A stretch of 64,000 nucleotides of DNA from Owenia fusiformis (taxonomy: Eukaryota > Annelida > Polychaeta > Sabellida > Oweniidae): assembly GCA_903813345.2 (NCBI GenBank), contig CAIIXF020000001.1:21283915-21347914 (forward strand). Direction: 5' to 3'. The translations under genes and the position numbers were made by a program. Below the pieces are notes generated by a model. It saw only the letters and a list, made by a program, of their open reading frames with translations. It had not been told where the DNA came from and made no database searches. Positions 35,601 through 47,600 of the stretch are shown in pieces; the stretch's first letter is position 1, and each line of letters starts with the position of its first letter.

Positions 35601-38600
35601 TGTCTTACAGTGAATATCAATTGTTATAATCTATAGGCCTATCCAAAACTCATGAAAAATCCATCATCTCAAACTTACCGTTTGGGGAGGATACCATCTC
35701 TGTACTGCACATACAAGGGAATGTAGCACCTTCATAAAGATCTCACATTCATCTTGATGATTGTCATCTAGTGACTGTAAGATCTGCAATCAAATACAAG
35801 ATACAAATGTACACTTTACAGTGTGTATATTAATAGAGGATATCATGTGATATACTGTACTCCCAGTTAATTTCGCGAGTTTTAATTTTGCGAATTTTGA
35901 GAAATCGCATTTACGCAGCTATTAAATTTCGCGGTTTTCACAAGTTCAAATTTCTGAATCCTCAAGTTTTGTAAACTTTGTTACACAGTAGTTACATCCA
36001 ACCCAGTATAATATTTGGATAAAATTTATAATTACTAGATCTTGGAGAATGGTACGCTGCACACCAACCTCTATTACATCGTCATTTTTGGTAAAATTGA
36101 TCCAATAAGCCAAGGAGACATCGTTGCTATATCCCATTTATCACCCATGTTTTGCAAATGTTTTACACAAAACGAAATGCATCGGAGTCCCATGTAATAA
36201 CAAATCCCCGGAGATTTGATTAGTGAATTTCGTGATGTTTATTTTTCGTGATTTTTCCACAATCGCGAAGAGCCCGAAACTAAATTGCACGCGAAAATAC
36301 CGGGAGTACAGTATTCATGATATGATTTTTATCTATGAATGGATATATTATGAGCCATATCTCATGCTTTAAAAGCATTATTAGATGGTTGTGAATATTT
36401 GACAAAATATATAGAATAATCTGCCTAAGAGCCAAAGGGCAGAAACAGTATATTTAAGGATCATCTAAATTGTGTATGCTGAAACAAAACGTGTTAAGTA
36501 TATTCGCATCAAATTCACCAAGTACATGTATGGAGGAACATGAATAAATTTAATACCTTAGAATAATTGTGACAATTGTGTTTTATATAATCAAGTATAT
36601 TTTCTTCATCCATATGATCATTTCATGAATTACACTGAAGCATGGCCTCTTGAGAAAGAAATATTTTTACCGGCATAGTTCTAAGCAACCTAATAACATG
36701 TACTTCATTTCTATACATTCATATAAATGTACATGCAAAATTGAGAGGATGATAATTGGTTGTAAAATCTTTTAATCCTCTTTTTGATCCTTTTAATGCA
36801 GCAGGTTGCGGTTTTGTCAATGAATAGTATTTTTATATTATCACAGTTCATTGACTGATCATACCAATGTTCATATTTAGAAATCCAACAGAACTTTATT
36901 GTATATTGTGCAGAAGAAATATAAGTCGCAATCAGGCAGAAAAATAAAAAGTAAAGGTAACTGTAATCACTTAATACCCCCTAAATGGAGACAGGGGGTC
37001 ACATCCAAATCTAAGGAAGGTAAAGCATTTGCGTAAAAATCCTGTACAAGGTTTGTGTCCTCCAAATCTCACTATACATGGGTGGAGTACAACCCAGATC
37101 CAGATGTATGTAATGGTAATAGTATTGATGCAATCACTGAATGGTGTTGTTCATGCCCAGTTGGGAGTAGGGTTGTAGGTTCATGTGCACACATTGCATG
37201 TGCTATTTGGTTCCTAGGCAGTGGAAGGCATGACATTTAAAATTCAAAAACTATGGAAATCTGGAATCTGGGGGGGGCCCTAAAACCAAAATTTAGCCCA
37301 AATATTGAAAATTTTAGGCCCATTTTTTAGATAATTTGGCCTAAAATTAAAAATAAGGCCTTAAAAGGCTCATTTATTTCCAAAAGGTTTTTGTGTTTTT
37401 CAATGTTGCCCCTTGTTCTTTCTCACTGTGATTTAAATTAACATATTTCTCTTTTCTTACACATTTTTGTAAACTGTTTGTGGACAATTGATCTTAATGA
37501 AATATAAAGAAGATCTTAGTCTGATATGCATTTTTGACTTCTTATACTTTATGTGTGTTTCCAATTATTCTAAATATATTGGGGCCAATATAGGGTCTAG
37601 GTAAAAATAATCTGTCAAAATGAATTTTAGAACCCGTATAATCTGAATATCTCTGGGACTGGCCAAATGTATGCAGGTGTTCACATTTCAAGATTTCTTA
37701 TCATTTGAGTCAATTAGAGATAAAACATAACTGCAGGTCATATTAACCATGTTTAACTCAGTTACAGTACATTTTAACTTTGAATAGTTACACCATTTGA
37801 TATGAAATGCTATTAGCTATTGACAAGTCGAACACTGCATGCAAAAATGTTCCTTTTCAAGTTTTCAAGTCTGAACTTTGACTCTGCTGCCATGCCAACT
37901 TTCAAAATTGCTTTTGAATTAATATGACATATTTGTTTTTTGTTCAAAGTTATTGTACTTTGGTTAAAGCTACTATGTCAACTTGACCTTAAACTAGATA
38001 TATCATATAGAAAGATGAGGTCGAACTGCCATTAGAACTGTATTTGGATAGACGCAAAAAAAGCAGGCCGAAAAAGAGTTCAGCAGAGAAGAGAATGTCG
38101 AGTCTCAAGGCAACATTTGCAGTTGTTACAGGTTCAAGCCAAGGACTTGGTAAGGAAATTGCCCTACAGTTTGCAAAGGTCTGCGACGGAGAAACATCTG
38201 TACTGGTTTTACATGGAAGAAATGAAGAACGTTTGGCAGCTGTTCATGCTGACATAAAAGCAGTAAATCCACTATTAACTGTGTGTGCTGTTGTCGCTGA
38301 TCTGGTTGAACATGAAAGCTACAAACGCCTTGTTGAGATATTTGATGAATTTGGGAAGCAGTCATTTGAGAGAGCGTTCCTGGTACATAATGCCGGAGAC
38401 CATATGGGATTCGTAAAAAACAAAGCCCATGAGATTGATGATCATCAAGCCATACAAAGATTCATGAGTATGCACCTAACATCAATGGTTGTACTAACAT
38501 CAAATTTCATGAAGAAAATTACAAGCCATGCTCTGATAAAGACCAAACAGTATGTGGTCAATGTAAGTTCAATGTCTGCTTTGGTACCAATGAAAACATT

Positions 38601-41600
38601 GGCACTTTACTGCTCAGCAAAGGCAGCAAGAGAAATGTTCATGCAGGTGCTAGCTTTGGAGGACCCTGAGGTTAGAGCATTGAACTTTGACCCTGCTATC
38701 ATGCCAACAGAGATGTTGATAAATCACATTAGAGATGCGTATGATCGCGACTTTGCTAGGAAGTTGACAAAAATGGGCAAAGATGGAGAAATCTTTTCAG
38801 CAGTGAAAATTGCAGAAGAGTTTATAAAGGTGGTTATTCTTGATGAATGGAAAAGTGGTGAACATGTGGCACCGTGTAAATTTAAGGTGTGAGGACACGT
38901 GAGAACAATACAAGAACACTATGAAAACATTTTGATAACAATAGGAAAACAATGTGAGAACATATTGAAACATTATGAGACCAGTTAGAATACATAACGA
39001 GAAAAACACTGAAACATTTTGAGAACAGGAGACATTACACGAACAATTAGAAAACATTTACAAGAAAAACACTAAAATACTATAAACCCAATGGGAAACA
39101 AGAACAATTGGAAAATATTGAGATTGAATTTAAACAAGGCACAGACGTGAACAATATCGTACCTAAAACACAGCAGTGTGACAGTGAAGAATTTAGGACG
39201 GAAAATCCAAAATGGCCACCTTAAAATTTACCCAGAATGCCCAAAAACTAATCAGTTCTTAACTTTGATACGTAGAAACATCCCTGAAAATTTCAGATGA
39301 ATCCATCAAATGGTTTGGCTGGAAACCTGTAGACAAGTCTTGAAAGGGAAGATTTTAGGACGGAAAATCCAAAATGGCCACCTTAAAATTAACCCAGAAT
39401 GCCAAAAAACTAATCAGTTGTTAACTTTAATATGTAGAAACATCCCTGTAAATTTCAAATGAATCCGTCAAATGGTTTGGCTGGAAACCTGTAGACAAGT
39501 CTTGAAAGTGAAGATTTTAGGACGGAAAATCCAAAATGGCCACCTTAAATTTTACCCAGAATGCCAAAAAACTAATCAGTTCTTAACTTTGAAGCCCGCC
39601 CGTCAAGCTGACGACAATATCGTACCTTTATTAGGTACGATAAAAAAACATTATGAGAACAATACTAAATATAAAGGATTTTATAATAAAAACATTATGA
39701 GAACAATACTAAATATAAAGGATTTTATAATAAATATGTAAGACACAGTGTAAAATATAAAAAATTGTGAGTGAAATATATCCCATTTGTAAATGAATCT
39801 TTGTTGTTTGTTGGTTAATAACTGAAAAGCTAAAGCTCACCTCTCTTATGGTGTCATCAATGTAGTGAATGATTTCCTTCCCCGTGTACTTCAGTAGGAC
39901 CTTCAGAACCAGAGGGGTATTTGGGTTTCTGCCTAAATGTCGAAGCCTCAGAGAGATTGACGACACAATGAAATCTGCATTCTTGCACAGTAAGTCATTT
40001 ATAGAACTGGAACATACATACATACATAACTTACATACATGTACATGTATATCATAAACTGATGTTTTTGATGATCCAGGAATTTAAGTATTTATGGCTA
40101 TTATTTACACAGAAATCTGAAATGCAAATAAACCATTGCACCTATATCTATAATAGGGGAATGTTTTCCGAAAATTTCCATCAAATATAGATGGCATGAT
40201 GGCACGGGTAACTATCAGGGGGAGGGGGAATAATGAGAAATTTCAGAGGAGGGTATGCACCCCTTAAGCAGGTATACACCAATGGGGCAAAATCCCACTT
40301 GCCCCATCGAGTCCCATCTTGCACCATCGAATCCCAACTTGCCCAATCGAATCCCACTAAGTCCCATGGGACCTTGATGACTTTGCCCCATCATGCTCTA
40401 TGGAGTCCCAGCAAATCCCACCTTGCCCCATTGGTGTATGTTGGGCTTCACACAACACATCATATGATCGAAAATCCCACGATGCCCAATGGAAAGAATG
40501 AACATGTTCATTCTGGATGGGGCAAGATGGGACTCCGTGGGATTTTGCCCCATCTTGCCCCATCGAATCTCACTGAGTCCCATTTGGGACCTCATGCCAC
40601 GGACTCCATGGGGCAAAATCCCAAGAAGTCCCACAAGGTCCCACGCAATGTTAAGTCTATGGAGGTCCCAACTTGCCCCATTGGTGTATACTGGGCTTTA
40701 ACAAAGTCATCTAGTACCTGTATTTGCCATGCTTTGTGATGTCACAGAGTGTAATATAAGCAGTATCACTCAGTAATGCAGATTCTTCTCCTAGTTTCTC
40801 TAATGTAGGATACAAGATATATTGCAACATCACTTCAAAGTCCCCACCAAGCACCTGAATCATAAACACATATTGTTTACTTACTTTTACAAAGTATATA
40901 CTTCTACAAAATATTTGAGGCTTCTGATTATAATCTGTCTTTGTTAAATAAATAAATACACATAGTTTTGATTTCATACTATAATGCAAAAATCAACATT
41001 ACAGGGTGGGCCAAAAAAAACCAATACCCAACTTTAAATTAGAATGAAAATAGCTATGTTCAATATGATACATTGATTTATATATCATTGTACAGGTAAT
41101 CCATTTTCGAACAATTTGGTATATAACACTATGTCATGAAATCAATATTAAAGATTTATCATGCTTATTTGGGAGGCCGGGTCGGTATTTAAGGTATCCA
41201 GATTTTAGGGAGAAAATAGTAAATCTGCGGAATAATGTTAATTTTTTATTTAAAGAATATCATTTTGTTAGGTGAATACATGCTTGTATATTTGTATATT
41301 GTGTGACTAAATTTATTGTTTATGAATTTTAGTGTTGTTTATTATCAATAAGTACTCAAAGGGGGTCTGTTAAAAGACATTAAACGTATATGTGACGAGG
41401 ATTTTATTTTCCAACAAGACATTGCCTCGTACCGTAGATTTCAGGAGACATTGGCATTCCTTTGCAGACAAGGTGTCAATTTGATTGATCTGATGCTTGG
41501 CCACCCAACAGCCCCGATGCTACATGTAATGTGTTTGATTACCATACATGGAGCCTTCTCAAGGAAATTGTACAATCAAAAGCATCCAATAAACAACATT

Positions 41601-44600
41601 GATGAGCTGAAACAGAATCCTAAAGTGCTGAAATGAATTGCAACAGAAATCTCTCAATAAGGCTATTGATAGATTGCGCTACCACTTGAAGCTTATTGTT
41701 GATGCAGAGGGGAGGGAGTGGGGGTATATTGAGCAATTGTGAAAATTAATTAAATAAATAAAGTGTAAAATGTTATTAAACAGCACTGAAATTCAAAAAC
41801 AATAGATTTAGTCACACAATGATGCAAATATCAATATCCAAGCATGTATTCACCTAACAAAAGAATGATATTCTATAAATAAAAAATTAACATAATTCCG
41901 CAGATTTACTATTTTCTCCCTTAAATCTGGAGACCTTAAATAGCAACCTGGCCTCCCAAATAAGTAAAATAAAACTTTACTATTGATTTCATTACATAGT
42001 GTTATATACCAAATTGTTTGAAATTGTATAACCTTTAAAATGATATGTAAATCAATGTACCATATTGAATGTAACTATTTTTATCCTGATTTGAAGTTGG
42101 GTATTGGTTTTTTTTGGCCCACCCTGTACATTACAAAGCATTAAATATGTATAGGAAATCTATATTTCATCCACAAGTGTATAGTTTTCTGAATAAATCA
42201 GGCACCGAGAACATACCTTTGCAAAAATTCCAAATCCCTCCAGCATGAGGCAAAGTTGCATTATATTGCTGTTGAGTGTTTCAATAGAATGAAGGTTTTT
42301 CTTTAAGCGACCACTTTGGTTAAGCTGCCAGGGATTGGCCTGTTGTTGCATTCCCCGGATTGCTTCAGCGTTAGACACAGGAATATTCCAGTATGCTGCA
42401 GATAGGTATGTCTCAACCAATGACCTGAAATAAAGTTCCTATTTTAAAGATCTTGAACCCATCAGAAGCCTAAGGCTGAATGACTTAATTCAACCAATGA
42501 TTAAACACATTCAATGAGACAAGAACTATCTTTCAAAAAGTCAGTGCCACTCAAGTTAAAATCAAGAACAAAAATAGTGTTGTATATTTAGTGCCAAATT
42601 ACAGTTAGTAAACATATACCAATGTATTGTATAAATAGCTTCATGAGGATGTATTAGTTACAATAAAACCCCTTCAATAGCATGCAACAATGTACAGCGT
42701 TTACCTGATGATGACTGCAATAGTTTCTTTGGAATGCTTTAGATGTTGAGGACTGTCTGAACAGGTGGTTGCTCCAGGTGTAGAGTTCAGATTCAGACCT
42801 TCACCCGTTGTTCCTAGCATTAGCTCATTCAGAATGAGTATGGACTGTTTACGATGCAGACTCGTTTCAGTGAAAACATCTAAGAAATGGTCGGTCAAGA
42901 CGTTAATGTCACCTTTAAAAACAGTACTAAAGAGATAAACAAGAGAATCATATCAACACAAAATATACAAGCAAATAAATCAATAGGCAAAAGTAATTAG
43001 TATTGTATATATAAAGATTGTTATTGTATATATAAAAATTATCAAAATCATTTCAATTAATTTCCACAAAATTGAGTTTTAATGCAACCATGATTTTTTT
43101 CATTTATGATAAATCGTTGCTATAATTATCAATATTTACCATAGTAACCCAATAGCCTGCAGATTAACTGCAACTCTTTGTGTATTCGCTCGTCTGTAAA
43201 TTCTTTAAAGTATTTCTTTGGTCTGATTATTTCTGGTTGGCTGGACATATATCCCATTGCTGCTTCTGAAACATGACACATCAGGTCTTTAAACATTTAG
43301 CAGCCTGTACCATTTCACAGGATAACTGTGGTCTCCTATTTTTCAATTACATATGCTAATAGGAGAATACTAGATGGCAGACTGATTAAAGCGAACTTAA
43401 AAAAAACCTTACATGATGCAGGCCCGTAGCCCCCTGGCCAAATATTCTTTCAAAATCATGCAGTTTTTCACCATTTTGAGCATTTCTCAAGAGATTTTAG
43501 CCATATTTGGGCCAAAATTGTCAGATGTGAACCCCCCCTGGAAATTTTTGAAAACTGAACCCCCGTTGGCAAACTATTTGTCATTCAAAACTCAGACCAA
43601 ACTGATCTGGTACAGTGGTTAAACACAAGTGCCAGTGCATGTAAGTACCCTTTCATTCAAGAGAAATTCACAAATGCAAAATGGCTGTTTTCTACAAAAT
43701 TGGTGTGGAGGTTATGAGATGACAAAATGGCTTATAGGCAAAAAATGAGTATACCTGTGGATGCCGAGGTCCTATCCTCCACAATTTTGATATCTGTAAT
43801 GTCCAGCTCCAGTGTCTGCACCAAGGCTAGGGACAACCTCTTCAGATGTGGATAAGACAGAATGAGACCCTTAATCCTGGGGCCTAGAATAATAATGGTA
43901 AATGTTATAAATTAGAACCTGTTAAGAAAGCATACTAAAAAGTGGTTGGATAACAGATGCGGTCAAAGGAGGAGGAAAATTAGTGCAACAGATTTTGGAC
44001 AGTCATATGTTTGATTTTGGCCATTTCCTGGTGATTTAAACAGGTGCAAATGTTAAGCGCATGCATTACCTCCAGGAAAATCACTTCTAGAGACGATAAA
44101 ATAATTTCTCAGATAATGGCCAAAATCCAACATGTGACTGTCCAAAATCTGTTGAGCTAATTTCCCTCCTCCTTTACAGTTTTTGCTGAACATTGTATGA
44201 TAAATCAAAGATCACTGAATATAAACATACTATGAGTCACCTTTTTAAAATTCCCTTAAATATAATACTCTGCATGACTGCATATCTATCTATTGCCTGC
44301 CTTTTATCAATAAAAAACCAATCCTTTAATTAATTAGCAATCATTCTACCTGTCAATATTACCAAATATTGATGACAAATTATAAGTACAATTTCAAATA
44401 ATTGAATTCATTCTTGCCCAAATAGTGACACTAATAGTGACATAACCTCTAAATATATTTAGTTAATAACTAATAGGCATGCTACTTATGCTCACCTAAT
44501 AAATTCAGATATCCACTGAACAACTGTAGTGTTGATATTTTCTTATTATCATCCATGGTTCTTATAACTCTTGGTAAAGATGTCGCCAGTGCATGTAAGT

Positions 44601-47600
44601 TCTCTTCAAGAATTTCAACCAAGGATTTTGATTGGTTGTTAGCCATATGTGCATTACTGAACTGCTGTAAGGCCTGAGTAGCCTTAGAAGCTACGTTAGG
44701 GTAATCATCTCCCACTAAACCAACTAATACTTGAAGCAGATGAGGAATAGAAGCTTCCATTGATCTGAAATCGCATGCTACAATTTACATCAATTTTAAC
44801 AACCTACGTAGTAAATGTATATCAAAAACATTCACTTAGTCAATGTTTGATATGAAGCCTTTACAAGTGAATAAGAAAATGGTGGTGAAAACCCCAAAAC
44901 AGAACCTAAGGCAGAACCATGAGATTTACAAATGGGTGTAATTGAGAATAGAAATAATACACTTTTGTTTTTAAAAGATATCTTTGATGCTGCCACATTT
45001 ACATGATAAGGATTGTTAAATGGAAGAAGTGCTCAAAAGTGTGTGCATTGTAGTGCCACTTGTATGTGACGTCTTATGTGGTAAACCCCTCCCCCTCATT
45101 ATTCACATTTTTGCTAGTTAGTCAAAATTTGCAGATCTTTATTTTTCTTAAATTCTTAATTTTCAAATGGGTGCAAGTGGTTTTTCAAGTGGGTGCATAT
45201 CTCACACTTCCTACAGTGGGGAGATCACACTGGACAATTTCTGCAACTGAGAATCGACTTACTTGTTACACTTGGTAATGAGGGCCTCTGCCCAGTCAAC
45301 GAGAGCCATGCGAACTTTCCAGCTAGAGTGGCCCACCAATGTTGCGATATTCTGAACAAGAATATTCAGTTTGTGTGCCGTGTCTTCACTCCATCTCTTA
45401 CACCTGGTCACTGCTAATTTGTTACTCTCACTGTGATGACTGGACTGTCCTGGAAATGAAATAAGGCATCAACATAGAAAAATGTCACCACCTGGCTACA
45501 ATTACAAAAGTGTAACCATGTAACATAACAAACAACCCCAAATGCAGAATGTGGATGGTGGTTACAAGAATGTCTATAACAATGTCACAACTCATTTTTG
45601 TTATTGGTGAGTTTGATATTTCATTCAATTGACACAAACTCTTGAAGAAAACACATTTGCCAAAAACAGGAAAATTCATGCAACAATTCTCACTTTACCT
45701 ACACAATGAATAAATTACATGTAGTATGATGAATGTAATCAAAATTGATCATTAGAGAATGAAAAGGGATTTTTACATGCCAATTGTCAAATGATTTTGC
45801 TATACATGAGATTCACACATTGCAGTATTCCAGAGAGGAAAGGCGAATTGGGCCACTAATTATTTGAAATATTGTAACTTATTCAGGAAGTATAGCACTT
45901 GTGGAATCTGACTCATATGATTCAAAAACTTCAAAGAGATGACCTTAATCAAAAGTAGAATATTTATATTACCTGATGATTTGGTATTTTTTTGTTCTGC
46001 AGCATTTAACATCTTATCTCCCATGACAAGGCACACAATCTTTGTCCAGCAGTGAATGGCATTCTAAATAAACAAAAAGACATTCATTCAAAATCTTATT
46101 GAATTTAAATAAACCAATGGTGCACATAATTTAGTCTACATGTTACATAGATTCAAGTATTTTCACTACCAGTTGACGACACACAACAGGAAAAATAATG
46201 TGGGCGCAAACTTTCTTATGAATTGATTTGGTTGATGCCTGATGTTCTACTTGCATTCTTTCTTTGAATTATAGTTAGATATCATTGAGAGTGTTTGATG
46301 AAATAAAATGAAAATTGGTCAGACAAAACAGACTTACAGAATGTTTTCACAATGGAAAATATGTGAACCAGAACAACTTCCATAATTTGATGTATGAAAT
46401 AAAACATGACTTACCGGTGTTACATTCTGTCCTTGTTTGGTGTACCCTATGATGACTCTATATATAGCAAGACTTATATGAAATGATGCATGACTTACCA
46501 GTGTTACATTCTGTCCTTCTTTGCTGATGCATGACTTACCAGTGTTACATTCTGTCCTTGTTTGTTGTCTCCCATTGTGACTCTATATACAGCAAGACTT
46601 ATATGAAATGATGCATGACTTACCAGTGTTATATTCTGTCCTTGTTTGGCGTCTCCCATGGTGTCTCTATTTATAGTAAGACTTAAATGAAATGATGCAT
46701 GACTTACCAGTGTTACATTCTGTCCTTGTTTGGTGTCACCCATGGTGACTCTATATATAGCAAGACTTATATAAAATGATGCATGACTTACCAGAGTTAC
46801 ATTCTGTCCTTGTTTGGTGTCACCCACGGTGACTCTATATATAGCAAGACTTATATGAAATGATGCATGACTTACCAGTGTTACATTCTGTCCTTGTTTG
46901 GTGTCTCCCATTGTGACTCTATATATAGCAAGACTTATACCAGGCAGGAATGATGCAAATATGTTCCCAACTGATATCACCATAGTAGGGCACACTGCAA
47001 TATATATAAATAAAAGACTGAATATTCAAGACAATATAAGCATGTACATGTACTTTGTATGATATGAGAGCACAGAAAAAAATTCAACATTTCGTTTCTG
47101 TTCCTTTACAAGAAAATCTACTTTTCATAGCTTTGGACCTCAAATCACATGGGCCCATAAAACCAGCATTTTTTTTTAAAAATTTTGCACCGAAAGAAGT
47201 TCATTTTTTCACTCCTTCTCAATAAAGAGGTTTGAAGACGTTTCACTACTAGATAGACCTAGTCAATCAACTTTTGTGACACCTCTATTAAGAATACTAA
47301 TTGTATTTGTAATTTAAATGTAGCATGCTCCCATTTTCATCATCATGATACGTAAAGAGATCACATTCCACAAAATCAAAACCTTTCTTATTGCAAGTAA
47401 ATACCTTTCATATTGCTATTTAATACCTTTCGTATTGCCAGTTAATACCTTTCTTATTGCATTGTGCCAGTTCTAGCAATGCATCCATGGCATCCGTCCT
47501 GAGTTGTCTTAGTTTTTCTTTCTCTATGAGGTCTAGTAGTAGAGATACAGCATGCCCCATGGGTGGAAGAAATGGGACTGCATATACTTTCTCTATAATG

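Noticed and set aside
38044-38094. N-terminal extension of SPR (basic 17 residues)
   Set aside because: It would begin at TTG; the first ATG at 38095 gives the normal family length.
40233-40739. 168-codon plus-strand ORF
   Set aside because: It translates the CCCATCTTGCCCC repeat; all frames there are similarly open and no family is recognised.
46504-46995. A 163-codon ORF as an independent gene
   Set aside because: Its first part is TTI1 exon 5 and the rest the 84-bp donor repeat; a separate gene is not needed.
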